64,000 bases of DNA from Cellvibrionaceae bacterium (GTDB lineage: Bacteria; Pseudomonadota; Gammaproteobacteria; Pseudomonadales; Cellvibrionaceae), in contig JAGKWQ010000005.1 of the NCBI GenBank assembly GCA_021151825.1, positions 310,001 through 374,000 on the forward strand, read 5' to 3'. This document shows, piece by piece, positions 1 through 8,893 of the stretch; positions within the stretch are counted from its first letter, which is position 1; every line of letters begins with the position of its first letter. Position numbers and translations under genes: made by a program. Under the pieces are notes generated by a model, which saw nothing but the letters and a program-made list of their open reading frames with translations, was not told where the DNA came from and did no database searches.

Positions 1-444
1 GGCAATCAATACCAGATCCAGAACGGTCATACCTTCACGAAACGGGATAGATTGCGGGCTTTTTACTGCGCCGGTAATACGCACACGACGCTGGAAATCG
101 GAGCTACTGGGATTACTAACAATGACCGTGACCTGCGGGCTGCGCACGAAGCTGCTGAGGCTCTTGGTGATGTTTTGTGAAAGTTCAGTAGCAGTAAGGC
201 TGGCAGCAACAACATCGCCGATCAGAGGCATGGAAATTTTGCCATCAGGGCGCACCGGAACAGCAACAGTCAGCTCGGGATTGCGCCATACATTAATTTG
301 CAGCGCATCGCCCACACCAATTCGATAATCATCCATCACCCCCGTATCAGACAACGGTGGCGTGGTGCTCAAAGGCTTGCTAGCACAACCGCATAACACA
401 GCTGCAGCAATCACTAACTGCATTAACCACATGATTTTTTTCAC
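1..444 (-). CDS. Polysaccharide export outer-membrane lipoprotein (Wza/EpsE-like), partial
   Basis: Outer-membrane polysaccharide export protein; the C-terminus runs off the left edge. A GTG start is chosen because a strong AAGGAGAAGG ribosome-binding site lies just upstream. The product opens with a lipoprotein signal peptide ending in a lipobox (VLCGC), then a Poly_export domain (DYRIGVGDALQINVW, then PVRPDGKISMPLIGDV), then the start of an SLBB-like segment (RVRITGAVKSPQSIPF). Proteins of this family form the outer-membrane channel for exopolysaccharide or capsule. It lies 43 bases after an initiating sugar transferase on the same strand and is probably co-transcribed with it. The neighbouring transferase and deacetylase types point to an XrtA/PEP-CTERM-associated exopolysaccharide cluster continuing to the left; that is inference. 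Confidence 0.85.
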   Translation of the reverse strand, partial: MKKIMWLMQLVIAAAVLCGCASKPLSTTPPLSDTGVMDDYRIGVGDALQINVWRNPELTVAVPVRPDGKISMPLIGDVVAASLTATELSQNITKSLSSFVRSPQVTVIVSNPSSSDFQRRVRITGAVKSPQSIPFREGMTVLDLVLIA

Positions 445-487
445 AATCCTTCTCCTTCTGAAGGTGGAATCGAGCGGCAGATCAACA

Positions 488-1882
488 TCAGTGCACCCCT
501 TTGCCAAGTAAAACAATTTCAACCGTCTGGATCATAATCAGCAAATCCATCAGGAAGCTATGGTTTTTAGTGTAATAGAGATCATATTGAAGTTTGTTTT
601 TTGCATCTTCCACCGAGGCCCCATAGGGATACTTGAGCTGCGCCCACCCCATCAACCCAGGTTTCACTTTGTGACGAGTTTCATAGAATGGTAGTTGCTT
701 TGCAAGCTCGGAAACAAACTCAGGGCGCTCAGGACGCGGCCCCACAAAACTCATGCTACCGGCAATGACGTTATACAACTGGGGTAATTCATCCAGGCGT
801 GTATTGCGGATAAATGCGCCGACGCGAGTTACCCGCGAATCATTTTTCTTGGCCCAGACCGCGCCATTTTTCTCCGCGTCCTGACGCATGCTGCGAAATT
901 TGTAAATACGAAATGGTTTGCCATTCAAACCAGTACGAGTCTGGTGATAAAGCACCGGGCCTGGGCTGTCCAAACGCACGGCAATAGCGGTCAGGAGCAT
1001 AAATGGCCAAAGCACAAGGAAAAATAGCGAGGCCAATGCCAGATCAAACAAGCGCTTGGCAATTAACATGCGTTTGGAATATTTGAAACCATCGGAAAAT
1101 AACATCCAGCTCGGATGCAATAAATTGATATCAATACGCCCCAATTCGCGCTCGCAGAAACTCAATGCATCCGTAGAATCAATACCCGCTAGCTTGCAAT
1201 CAAGGAATTGTCCCAACGGGAATGCATTGCCAGAACTGCGACGGCGCTCATCCGGAGAAATAACAATCTCGGAAATCTGTTCGCGCTTAACAAAACCGAG
1301 CCAATCCTGAGGTTCGCCAATAATTAATTGCTGGTCAACCAGAATCGATTCATTGTCGCTGGGGATACACCCCACAATAGTCACACCAAGAACCGCTATT
1401 TCAGGAGCCAAATCGTCGAGCAATTTCTTGGCTTTGCTGCCCGCACCGTAGATGACAACACGTCGTTTAAGCTGCTTGGTATCGACCACTTTTAAAAAGA
1501 TAAAACGGGTTACCACTACCAGCGCAGTCGCAATCAGCACCCCCCAAAAAATCAATGTCTGGGGAATTAATGCTTCACCAAATATAACGCCGATTAAAAA
1601 CAGGCTAAGACTTCCCAATAAAAAGAAACTCACCAGGGTACGCAATACCATGCTGCCAAATCCTTCACGGACCAGAGCGAGATATACACCCATAGATAAG
1701 GTGCAGCAGGAAAGAACTATCGAGAAGATCACTATTTGTGTCCAACTGCGCGGCAAGTCTTCAACGCCGTTGGCAAAGTGATGTGACCACAAGGCAGCCA
1801 AAGCTAATAAGGCGGCCTCGGTGATGCCCAGAAACAGGTAGGGTAGATGTATGTAATGCTTATTGAGCCTGATATAAGACAA
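488..1882 (-). CDS. Initiating sugar transferase, XrtA/PEP-CTERM-associated type (WcaJ/EpsB-like)
   Basis: Polyprenyl-phosphate sugar-1-phosphate transferase of 464 residues that would start repeat-unit synthesis on undecaprenyl phosphate in the inner membrane. The N-terminal third holds about four hydrophobic segments, followed by a Rossmann-like region (RRVVIYGAGSKAKKLLDDL). A further membrane segment lies near residue 285 and the catalytic bacterial-sugar-transferase domain fills the rest (YKFRSMRQDAEKNG, TRLDELPQLYNVI, GPRPERPEF, KPGLMGWAQLKYPYGAS). The C-terminal signature resembles the TIGR03013 group linked to XrtA systems. The TTG start is preferred because AAGGA sits seven bases upstream and no in-frame ATG precedes it. 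It is divergent from the UDP-sugar dehydrogenase across about 225 bases that must hold both promoters. Confidence 0.88.
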   Translation of the reverse strand: MSYIRLNKHYIHLPYLFLGITEAALLALAALWSHHFANGVEDLPRSWTQIVIFSIVLSCCTLSMGVYLALVREGFGSMVLRTLVSFFLLGSLSLFLIGVIFGEALIPQTLIFWGVLIATALVVVTRFIFLKVVDTKQLKRRVVIYGAGSKAKKLLDDLAPEIAVLGVTIVGCIPSDNESILVDQQLIIGEPQDWLGFVKREQISEIVISPDERRRSSGNAFPLGQFLDCKLAGIDSTDALSFCERELGRIDINLLHPSWMLFSDGFKYSKRMLIAKRLFDLALASLFFLVLWPFMLLTAIAVRLDSPGPVLYHQTRTGLNGKPFRIYKFRSMRQDAEKNGAVWAKKNDSRVTRVGAFIRNTRLDELPQLYNVIAGSMSFVGPRPERPEFVSELAKQLPFYETRHKVKPGLMGWAQLKYPYGASVEDAKNKLQYDLYYTKNHSFLMDLLIMIQTVEIVLLGKGVH

Positions 1883-2108
1883 ACCCGATTCCTTCAGTGA
1901 GCCATTGAGTGAGTAGAGAGGGCGTGCATTATAGCGAGTTTTATGACAAAAGCTCGACCATCCATGACGTAATTCCGCCAGTTGGGCAACTAAACCGGCA
2001 AGTTAAAGACAAAATGTCGGCCGTTTGTAGCGACTGATATCTAAATGCCATAAAAAATATGGTAATTTAGCGCACCTTTGGATCCCCGTTTCGCTAAGGA
2101 AACCTCTC

Positions 2109-3383
2109 ATGTTCGCAACCAATCCCAAGCTCTGCGTTATAGGTTTAGGTTATGTCGGCCTGCCACTCGCAGTAGAGTTCGGCAAAAAAATTACCACCCT
2201 TGGCTTTGATATTAATCAGGCCCGCGTTGATGCACTGAATCAAGGCGTAGATAGCACGCTTGAATTGGACGCTAATGAGCTGCAACAGGCCAGCCACTTG
2301 AGCTACACCACTGATGAAGCAACCATCAAAGGTGCTGATGTTTATATCGTCACTGTTCCCACGCCAATCAACGATAGCAAACAACCTGATTTAACCCCGC
2401 TGGAAAAGGCGTCTGCGTTACTGGGCCGAGTGATTGCTAAAAACGCCATAGTGGTATTCGAATCAACCGTATACCCGGGCTGCACGGAAGAGATTTGTGT
2501 GCCCATCATCGAAAAAATTTCTGGCCTGAAATTCAATGTGGATTTCTTTGCCGGTTATAGTCCCGAACGTATTAACCCGGGCGACAAGCAACATCGCGTC
2601 CACAACATCACCAAAATTACGTCAGGCTCAACACCGGAAGTAGCTGAATATGTCGATCAACTCTATCGTCGTATCGTTGTAGTAGGCACTCATAAAGCGA
2701 GCAGCATTAAAGTCGCTGAAGCAGCCAAGGTTATTGAAAATACCCAACGCGATATCAACATCGCCTTGATCAATGAACTGTCATTGATTTTTAAACGTTT
2801 GGATATCGATACTATCGAAGTACTGGAAGCTGCCGGCACCAAATGGAACTTCTTGCCATTCCGCCCCGGCCTGGTGGGTGGACACTGCATCAGCGTTGAC
2901 CCCTATTACCTGACCCACAAAGCGCAACAGGTTGGCTATAACCCTGAAGTCATCCTGGCAGGCCGCCGTATTAACGATGGCATGGGTACTTTTGTGGCTG
3001 AGTCAGTCGTAAAAATGATGACCCAGCGCAAATGCCATGTAGTGGACTCCAACATCCTGATTATGGGCCTGACCTTCAAAGAAAACTGCCCCGATCTGCG
3101 CAACACTCGCGTTATTGACATCATTAATGAGCTGCGTAACTACAACGCCAACGTATCCGTTTATGACCCATGGGCTGACGCCGCAGAAGCGCAACATGAA
3201 TACGGACTGGAATTAATTAAGGAGCCGCAATCGGGCTCTTACGATGCAATTATCCTGTGCGTCGGCCATCAAAAATTCCGCGAACTGGGCGCAGAAGCCA
3301 TTCGCGCACTCGGTAAACCCAACCATGTGCTTTTTGACGTAAAACATATATTGCCTAAAGAAGCAGTCGATGCACGCCTCTAA
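2109..3383 (+). CDS. Nucleotide-sugar (UDP-GlcNAc/UDP-Glc type) 6-dehydrogenase, TviB/WbpA-like
   Basis: NAD-dependent UDP-sugar 6-dehydrogenase of 424 residues that oxidises C6 of a UDP-hexose to a uronic acid. Seen directly: N-terminal Rossmann motif (GLGYVGLP), the VESTVYPG-type segment, a central domain with the catalytic cysteine in GGHCISVDPYYL, and a C-terminal UDP-binding domain (GLTFKENCPDLRNT). Sequence style is closest to TviB/WbpA enzymes acting on UDP-GlcNAc or UDP-GalNAc, but the adjacent epimerase resembles UDP-glucuronate 4-epimerases, so the real substrate is open. It ends 16 bases before the epimerase gene, which suggests one operon delivering a UDP-uronic acid to surface polysaccharide synthesis. 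Confidence 0.88.
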   Translation: MFATNPKLCVIGLGYVGLPLAVEFGKKITTLGFDINQARVDALNQGVDSTLELDANELQQASHLSYTTDEATIKGADVYIVTVPTPINDSKQPDLTPLEKASALLGRVIAKNAIVVFESTVYPGCTEEICVPIIEKISGLKFNVDFFAGYSPERINPGDKQHRVHNITKITSGSTPEVAEYVDQLYRRIVVVGTHKASSIKVAEAAKVIENTQRDINIALINELSLIFKRLDIDTIEVLEAAGTKWNFLPFRPGLVGGHCISVDPYYLTHKAQQVGYNPEVILAGRRINDGMGTFVAESVVKMMTQRKCHVVDSNILIMGLTFKENCPDLRNTRVIDIINELRNYNANVSVYDPWADAAEAQHEYGLELIKEPQSGSYDAIILCVGHQKFRELGAEAIRALGKPNHVLFDVKHILPKEAVDARL

Positions 3384-3399
3384 CTTGTAAGGACCAACT

Positions 3400-4407
3400 A
3401 TGAAAGTGTTAGTTACAGGAACAGCGGGCTTTATTGGCTCCACTCTCGCCAAGCGTTTGCTTGCCCGCGGCGACGAAGTTATCGGGATCGATAACCTGAA
3501 TGATTACTACGATGTACAAATCAAAAAAGATCGTCTCGCCCGTTTAACAGGTGATAGCGGATTTACCGATATTCGTTGCAACCTGGAAGATAAAACAGCG
3601 ATTGATAATGTATTTAAAACTCACAAGCCGGATCGCGTTGTTAACCTCGCAGCACAAGCAGGCGTGCGTTACTCGCTGGTAAATCCACAAGCGTATATCG
3701 ATGCAAACATTACCGGCTTCCTGAATATCCTGGAAGGCTGCCGTCATTTCGGCACCGATAATCTGGTGTATGCATCGAGCAGTTCAGTGTATGGCCTCAA
3801 CACATCCATGCCATTCTCTGTGCATAACAACGTTGACCATCCTGTCAGCTTGTATGCGACCAGCAAGAAAGCAAATGAACTGATGGCACATACCTACAGC
3901 CACTTATTCAATATCCCCACCACCGGCCTGCGCTTTTTTACCGTCTATGGACCATGGGGCAGACCGGATATGGCGCTGTTCATCTTTACCAAAAAAATCC
4001 TCGCCGGTGAACCGATCGATGTATTCAACTACGGCCACCATCGCCGTGATTTCACTTACATCGATGACATCGTTGAAGGTGTTATCCGCACAGTGGATCA
4101 AGTAGCTCCCATCAATCCAAACTGGAGCGGAGACAAACCCGACCCTGCGACGTCCAAAGCGCCTTACCGTATCTACAATATCGGTTCCAATAACCCGGTT
4201 GAATTGTTGCGTTATATCGAAGTACTGGAAGATTGTTTGGGCAAAAAAGCCATCAAGAATTTATTGCCTCTGCAACCGGGAGATGTGCCCGACACCTACG
4301 CGAATGTCGATGCACTGATTGAAGATGTGGATTACAAACCAACTACACCAGTTGAAGTCGGTATAGAAAACTTTGTTAAGTGGTATCGCGATTACTACAA
4401 AGTATAA
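3400..4407 (+). CDS. UDP-glucuronate 4-epimerase-like NAD-dependent epimerase (CapI/LpsL type)
   Basis: Short-chain dehydrogenase/reductase-type sugar epimerase, 335 residues. The N-terminal NAD motif is GTAGFIGS, followed by an NDYYD-containing loop typical of CapI/LpsL epimerases. The catalytic YxxxK is in YATSKKANE, and RRDFTYIDDIVEG matches the substrate-binding region. A clear AAGGACC ribosome-binding site precedes the ATG. Family members interconvert UDP-GlcA and UDP-GalA, so together with the upstream dehydrogenase this would supply a uronic acid for exopolysaccharide. A terminator hairpin 40 bases downstream closes the two-gene unit. Confidence 0.88.
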   Translation: MKVLVTGTAGFIGSTLAKRLLARGDEVIGIDNLNDYYDVQIKKDRLARLTGDSGFTDIRCNLEDKTAIDNVFKTHKPDRVVNLAAQAGVRYSLVNPQAYIDANITGFLNILEGCRHFGTDNLVYASSSSVYGLNTSMPFSVHNNVDHPVSLYATSKKANELMAHTYSHLFNIPTTGLRFFTVYGPWGRPDMALFIFTKKILAGEPIDVFNYGHHRRDFTYIDDIVEGVIRTVDQVAPINPNWSGDKPDPATSKAPYRIYNIGSNNPVELLRYIEVLEDCLGKKAIKNLLPLQPGDVPDTYANVDALIEDVDYKPTTPVEVGIENFVKWYRDYYKV

Positions 4408-4446
4408 AACTGCACTGCAAGCATAAATTTGCAGTTTTATTCTGCT

Positions 4447-4476
4447 AAACGGCATCGCAAGATGCCGTTTTGGTTT
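4447..4476 (+). terminator. Rho-independent terminator after the dehydrogenase/epimerase pair
   Basis: A perfect 10-base-pair stem (AAACGGCATC with GATGCCGTTT) closes a GCAA tetraloop and is followed by TGGTTTT. Its position directly after the epimerase fits termination there. It also argues against extending the deacetylase reading frame upstream to 4429. Confidence 0.85.
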
Positions 4477-4524
4477 TCAATCCAAACATACGCTGAATCT
4501 ATACGCACACAAAAGAGTGGCTTT

Positions 4525-5418
4525 ATGAACAACACCGCTATCACCCATGCCATGACTGTCGATGTGGAAGATTATTATCACGTTGCCGCCTTCGCTCAAG
4601 TGATTAAACCGGAAGACTGGCCACAATGGCCATCGCGCGTGGAAGCCAATACCGAAAAACTCTTGCAGCTATTCGATGATAGAAATATCAAAATTACGTT
4701 TTTTATTTTGGGCTGGGTGGCAGAACGCTATCCGGAACTGGTAAAAAAAATTCGCGCACAGGGCCATGAAATTGCCTCGCACGGTTACAGCCACCAATTA
4801 ATTTACAAACAAACACCGGAAGTGTTTCGCACAGAAACAGCAAAATCCAAACAGATTCTTGAAGATCTGGCACAAACATCTATCACTGGTTATCGCGCAG
4901 CCAGTTATTCAATCACGCGCAAATCACTATGGGCACTGGATACTCTTGTTGAATTAGGTTTCACCTGGGATTCCAGTATTTTCCCGACACGCCATGACAA
5001 CTACGGCATCCCCGGCAGCCCGGAAGAGCCTTATCGTATTATCACCAGCAGCGGCGCTGCGCTTCTGGAATTTCCACTAACCACCGCAAAAGTGCTGGGG
5101 CAATCAGTTCCCGCTGCAGGTGGCGGCTACTTCCGCCAATATCCTTATGTGCTATCGCGCTGGTTATTTAATCGCGCCAGCCACAATCAAGCCAAACCGC
5201 AAATTTTTTACCTGCATCCCTGGGAAATCGACCCCGACCAGCCTCGCGTTCCCAACGCCAGCTGGTTCAGCAACTTTCGCCACTACACCAACCTGAAACG
5301 CTGCTTGCCGCGCCTGGAAAACATGATCCGCGATTTCCCCTTCGGTACCATGAGCCAAAGCCTGGGTTCAATCCAGGTAACACGCGAATTACATATCAAG
5401 GAATTAGCAGGAAATTAA
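4525..5418 (+). CDS. Polysaccharide deacetylase, XrtA/PEP-CTERM-associated (DUF3473 type)
   Basis: NodB-like polysaccharide deacetylase of 297 residues with the C-terminal DUF3473-type extension found in XrtA-linked exopolysaccharide clusters (TIGR03006 pattern). Seen: the metal/acid motif TVDVEDYYH at the N-terminus, the HGYSH histidine pair, the RAASYSIT segment, and LHPWEIDPDQPR near the C-terminus. The family removes N- or O-acetyl groups from exopolysaccharide. The ATG at 4525 is chosen because the longer frame starts inside the preceding terminator hairpin and gives an N-terminus without family resemblance. It has no signal peptide, usual for this subgroup. It is separated from the uronic-acid genes by the terminator, so it probably has its own promoter. 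Confidence 0.87.
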   Translation: MNNTAITHAMTVDVEDYYHVAAFAQVIKPEDWPQWPSRVEANTEKLLQLFDDRNIKITFFILGWVAERYPELVKKIRAQGHEIASHGYSHQLIYKQTPEVFRTETAKSKQILEDLAQTSITGYRAASYSITRKSLWALDTLVELGFTWDSSIFPTRHDNYGIPGSPEEPYRIITSSGAALLEFPLTTAKVLGQSVPAAGGGYFRQYPYVLSRWLFNRASHNQAKPQIFYLHPWEIDPDQPRVPNASWFSNFRHYTNLKRCLPRLENMIRDFPFGTMSQSLGSIQVTRELHIKELAGN

Positions 5419-5427
5419 TTAAGCATC

Positions 5428-5447
5428 GCCGGTGGACGATCACCGGC
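5428..5447 (+). other. Small GC-rich hairpin after the deacetylase
   Basis: GCCGGTG and CACCGGC form a seven-base-pair stem with a six-base loop, ten bases after the deacetylase stop. No T-run follows, so it is only a weak terminator candidate or a 3' stabilising hairpin. Confidence 0.4.
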
Positions 5448-5491
5448 AAGATCAGTAAAATCGCGGGCCTTGCGCAGATCTCAAAAAATAC

Positions 5492-5568
5492 GCACCTGTA
5501 GCTCAGTTGGATAGAGTAGCGGTTTCCGAAGCCGTTGGTCGCTGGTTCGAATCCAGTCAGGTGCGCCA
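5492..5568 (+). tRNA. tRNA-Arg (anticodon CCG)
   Basis: 77-base cloverleaf including an encoded CCA end. Perfect acceptor stem GCACCTG/CAGGTGC, D-arm GCTC-AGTTGGATA-GAGT, anticodon loop TTCCGAA giving CCG (Arg), and a T-arm with loop TTCGAAT closed by GCTGG/CCAGT. Discriminator base G precedes CCA. It stands alone between convergent surface-polysaccharide genes. tRNA genes are common integration targets, but no integrase or repeated 3' end of the tRNA was seen in the window. Confidence 0.96.
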
Positions 5569-5594
5569 TTTTTATCTCGAAAAATCTCTCCTTG

Positions 5595-6626
5595 TCAGAT
5601 TCTTTTCTTCATCATCTGGATTGCAGGCTTCTCAATTAAATACCAGGAAAAGTAACCAACGATAATGGCGATAATCGCCGCTGCAATTTGGTTAAATAAA
5701 ATTCCTTGCGCTGGATATACCATGACCAGGCATTGCTGGATGACAAAACCGTAAATATAAATCCCGTAAGAGGGATCACCGGGAAGTTTCAGGATTTTGG
5801 TGAACACAGTTGTGCCGCTTAAATAAAGGCAGGTATAAAAAAATACGCAGTAAAATGCGAATTGTTGCAACGGTGTTTGCCACAGCAGAAATACCATTAC
5901 CAGCCCCAACACCACGCCTTTTATACCAAGCACTAATTGGCGCTCGAGGACGGCATAGAATGAGCCAATACAAAAACAACCACCGAGCAAAAGAGATTCT
6001 GTGAACCTTATTAGCCCGCCCGGCCACAATGGAGTGCCATAAAAAATCAGGCTAATAAGTACAAATAGAATTGAACAGGCAATTTTATAATGCGCCTTCA
6101 ATATCAACACATAAAAAACCACGAGACTTACGTAACACATCACCTCCAATGGCAAGGTCCACAAAGAACCATTAACTGTTGATGTTTTAGCCGCAGTAAA
6201 AACACCAGGTAATTCCCACTGCAATCCAATAAGCGATGAATTGTGCAACCAATAGCGCAAGGTTTGTGGATGCAATAAATATTCTCCCGCCGAGAGACTT
6301 GTCACTATCAAGCCCAGCACAAATACGGATAGAAAAATACACACGAATAATCCAGGGAAAATTCTGACTGCGCGGCGGAGAAGAAAGGAGAAAATTTGTG
6401 GTCGGGCCAGAAGGCTATGCGTAACCAACAACCCACTCAGCATAAAAAAAAATTTCACAGCCAGAGAACCGGAATAATCAAACCCAAGCCAATCAAAAAC
6501 AAAATCACTACCAGCTTGCCCGGGTAAAAATGCAGGGGCATGCCCATAAATTACCAGCAACGCAGCCAGAATTCTAAAACTATCGAGGTTATTATTTTTT
6601 GGTTGCAACAACTGTGAAAGGATCAT
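5595..6626 (-). CDS. Membrane acyltransferase 3 family protein (OafA/YrhL-like)
   Basis: Integral-membrane acyltransferase of 343 residues with about ten hydrophobic segments. The N-terminus carries the family R-x10-H signature (FRILAALLVIYGHAP), needed for acyl transfer in characterised members such as OafA. The family O-acetylates surface sugars from the cytoplasmic side. It has no SGNH extension. It ends 27 bases from the tRNA on the opposite strand. Upstream lies the wreck of a second acyltransferase 3 gene, so the locus appears to have held two or has undergone replacement. It may acetylate the glycan built by the genes at 7-24 kb; the substrate cannot be read from sequence. Confidence 0.85.
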   Translation of the reverse strand: MILSQLLQPKNNNLDSFRILAALLVIYGHAPAFLPGQAGSDFVFDWLGFDYSGSLAVKFFFMLSGLLVTHSLLARPQIFSFLLRRAVRIFPGLFVCIFLSVFVLGLIVTSLSAGEYLLHPQTLRYWLHNSSLIGLQWELPGVFTAAKTSTVNGSLWTLPLEVMCYVSLVVFYVLILKAHYKIACSILFVLISLIFYGTPLWPGGLIRFTESLLLGGCFCIGSFYAVLERQLVLGIKGVVLGLVMVFLLWQTPLQQFAFYCVFFYTCLYLSGTTVFTKILKLPGDPSYGIYIYGFVIQQCLVMVYPAQGILFNQIAAAIIAIIVGYFSWYLIEKPAIQMMKKRI

Positions 6627-6671
6627 TGGTATCCAACATGAGTGAATCGATTGAAAGCCTCCTCACTGAAA

Positions 6672-6983
6672 TTAGTGAGCGCTGGGAGGCGGCAAACCCA
6701 ATGCTTCCAAATCTTGCGCATAATTTTTTGCGATCAACTCTCCCACATACGTGGCAAAGCCGAAAGAAAGATGATGCATCGTGTTCATTCGGTTTGAAGA
6801 AAGTTGCATATTCATACAACAACAAATGGGGAAACCACAAAACCACTAATTACAAAAAATGTCTACCCCAATAAAACCCGCCGCAAGCCCGTGGATACCG
6901 AAGTGAAATAGCAACACTGCTATCACTGCAAGAGCCCGAATACCATCAATGTGCTCCAAATATATTTTAGATCCCTGACTCAT
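6672..6983 (-). pseudogene. Degraded acyltransferase-3/SGNH gene remnant
   Basis: The ATG at 6983 starts an acyltransferase 3 N-terminus with the R-x10-H motif (GIRALAVIAVLLFHFG). It reaches GVDIF and then breaks in a run of six T's; two extra T's would restore the family sequence GVDIFFVISGF, read from the next frame. Instead a stop occurs at 6846-6848. After about 20 further residues of acyltransferase sequence the middle of the gene is missing, and the tail resembles the end of an SGNH hydrolase domain (HHLSFGFATYVGELIAKNY, stop at 6672-6674). A second frame change would be needed near its DxxHL motif. The remaining length is about 100 codons against roughly 600 for intact SGNH-fused members. 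The N-terminal part is a firm call; the SGNH tail is inference. Confidence 0.7.
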
Positions 6984-7132
6984 AAGTACTTCTTCACTCT
7001 TTTTCGTAGCGGTATTGGGTAGCAGTGGTTCGGAACAAGGCACTGAGTGGGTGCCGCTGCTCGTCGGAATATATCAAGCTTGTTATTTTACGGTTGCAAT
7101 AATTGGTTCTGGTTTATCGGTTCTGGATAGAA

Positions 7133-8893
7133 TTAATTTTTAACTTCTATATCACCGGCCAACATACTTGATTTCCAATCGTCGACTGAATATTCGATTG
7201 TATAAAAACCGGGAACGGACTTGTATTCATCAGGTAAATAAAAGGTAATCACATCACCCGTAAATACCGTCTCGCCAATTGGTTTGCCATTAATGCTGAC
7301 TTGAGCCTTAACATCAGCCCCCACAATGGGGATTGATAACTTAATCCAAATCCCATCAGATGAGCGGGTATTAATTACTTGCGGCCCCCACGCGGAGACA
7401 GGGGAAGCTTTTATTTGAATTAATGGGAAAATTTTATACTTCCACTGGAAGTCCTGATTAAAAAGGTTTAATTGATTGCTAATCATTAAATTTAATAATT
7501 CATTTCTTTTTGCTTCCGATAAGTTGCACATAGGGGAAGAAAAACTGGTGCAATTACCCGCCGGTAAAGCGGGATTATTCACATAATCCGCAATCGCGCT
7601 GGACTGACCATCAATCCATTTTGAGATCCAGGGAACAGCCGCGTAAGCGTTCGCACTAAAGTAAAATTGGACGCATAGCATTAATGGCAAGGCAACAATT
7701 ACTATTATCTTTCTGCCTATTATTTGTCTCTGCGCCAGCACCGGCAGGAAACAATATTTAATGAACAAAGCAAATGGAATTAATTGATATACAAGCACAT
7801 ATCTAGGCTGGTTTAGATAACCAATACCAAACTCCGGCACTCGACCAACAACAATCGCAGCAACCGATAATGTTGCATACACCAAAATAAAGGTAACCAG
7901 AAAATCGACGAGGGTTTTTCGCTGCTTTTTAAATACCATTGAAACAAAGTGCTCAATGTAAAAATACAACACAGGGATAGCAACAACCCAAGACAAGAAC
8001 ACTTGATAGTTGCCTGCACGGGCAAGATGCTCCTGATGGATAAGGGATGACGAAAAAACAATCCGTACAAATTCGAAATAGAAATTAATACTGAATAAAT
8101 CGAGCCCCTTATGATTCGCTTTTGGCTGCGCAGCCTCACCCATGAAATTAATATTTAGAATAATAAAATAAGCAGCAACAACAAACGCAGAGCATGCTAC
8201 CCATATCGCTACTCTTTTTTTGGAGATTTCACTGTCACTGAAAGAAATAAGTGCTACCGCAACGGTGAAACTTAACCATGCAATGATACTGGCCGTATCG
8301 CCAATCAATACAAAGATAAAAGCGGCGATAAGTATTGAACTAATCGTTAATTGATCATTCAAAAATCGCCAGGCAAAAAACGGTAATAGCAGTGCGAGAA
8401 AAAAAGGCAAGTATGAAAAAGTCACCAACGGCCAACTATAAAGCTCCCGACTATTCAAAGAAGTAATAGTGAGGATTGCCAGCACGAAGAACCCAGCACT
8501 ACATAACGAGATGGATTGGCTTACCGTTTTTTTTATATAGATCGACAGGAACAAAAAAACCGTAAAAAATATTCCAACAAACCCAGCTATTGCTTCATAT
8601 TTAAAATCAAGATTAAAAAGTTTGTAATTGAGGAACAAAAAAATCTTGTTTAATGGTTGCGCATGATCCGTTAGGCCGCGTTTTACAAAAATATCTTTCC
8701 ATGAAAATCCTTGTTCTATCCATGGTTGAATTTGCGACGCAAGGAAATACCACCCGTCGTCGCGAATAATAGGGCTCGCTGCCACACTGATGAAATACAC
8801 TACATTGAGCAATAAACAAATCGTGATTGCCACTACAAGTAGCAGTATATTTTCAGATTTTGAATTGATATTAGGCAGGGTGCGCTTATCCAT
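7133..8893 (-). CDS. Polytopic membrane protein, probable GT-C-type glycosyltransferase
   Basis: 586 residues with about 10-11 hydrophobic segments and a soluble C-terminal part of some 150 residues with beta-rich character, predicted periplasmic. I do not recognise a named family. The loop after the first membrane segment contains an acidic pair (PIIRDDGWYFLASQI), the position where GT-C enzymes carry catalytic acidic residues. The start overlaps the stop of the aminotransferase gene by one base (TGATG), so it is translationally coupled to the Gtr-like module. By analogy with GtrA/GtrB/GtrC systems it could be the serotype-specific transferase moving a lipid-linked sugar onto the glycan in the periplasm. 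That role is inference; a hypothetical polymerase-like protein is the alternative. Confidence 0.6.
   Translation of the reverse strand: MDKRTLPNINSKSENILLLVVAITICLLLNVVYFISVAASPIIRDDGWYFLASQIQPWIEQGFSWKDIFVKRGLTDHAQPLNKIFLFLNYKLFNLDFKYEAIAGFVGIFFTVFLFLSIYIKKTVSQSISLCSAGFFVLAILTITSLNSRELYSWPLVTFSYLPFFLALLLPFFAWRFLNDQLTISSILIAAFIFVLIGDTASIIAWLSFTVAVALISFSDSEISKKRVAIWVACSAFVVAAYFIILNINFMGEAAQPKANHKGLDLFSINFYFEFVRIVFSSSLIHQEHLARAGNYQVFLSWVVAIPVLYFYIEHFVSMVFKKQRKTLVDFLVTFILVYATLSVAAIVVGRVPEFGIGYLNQPRYVLVYQLIPFALFIKYCFLPVLAQRQIIGRKIIVIVALPLMLCVQFYFSANAYAAVPWISKWIDGQSSAIADYVNNPALPAGNCTSFSSPMCNLSEAKRNELLNLMISNQLNLFNQDFQWKYKIFPLIQIKASPVSAWGPQVINTRSSDGIWIKLSIPIVGADVKAQVSINGKPIGETVFTGDVITFYLPDEYKSVPGFYTIEYSVDDWKSSMLAGDIEVKN

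Noticed and set aside
4429..4524. Upstream extension of the deacetylase reading frame
   Set aside because: It begins within the terminator hairpin of the preceding operon and adds residues with no family match; the ATG at 4525 directly precedes the conserved region.
5492..5568. tRNA-Arg as an integration site of a genomic island
   Set aside because: No integrase, transposase or direct repeat of the tRNA 3' end was found, although the neighbouring glycan genes are AT-rich and may have been acquired.
6599..6874. Plus-strand open frame of 91 residues over the acyltransferase remnant
   Set aside because: No family resemblance; the opposite strand carries clear acyltransferase-3 sequence.
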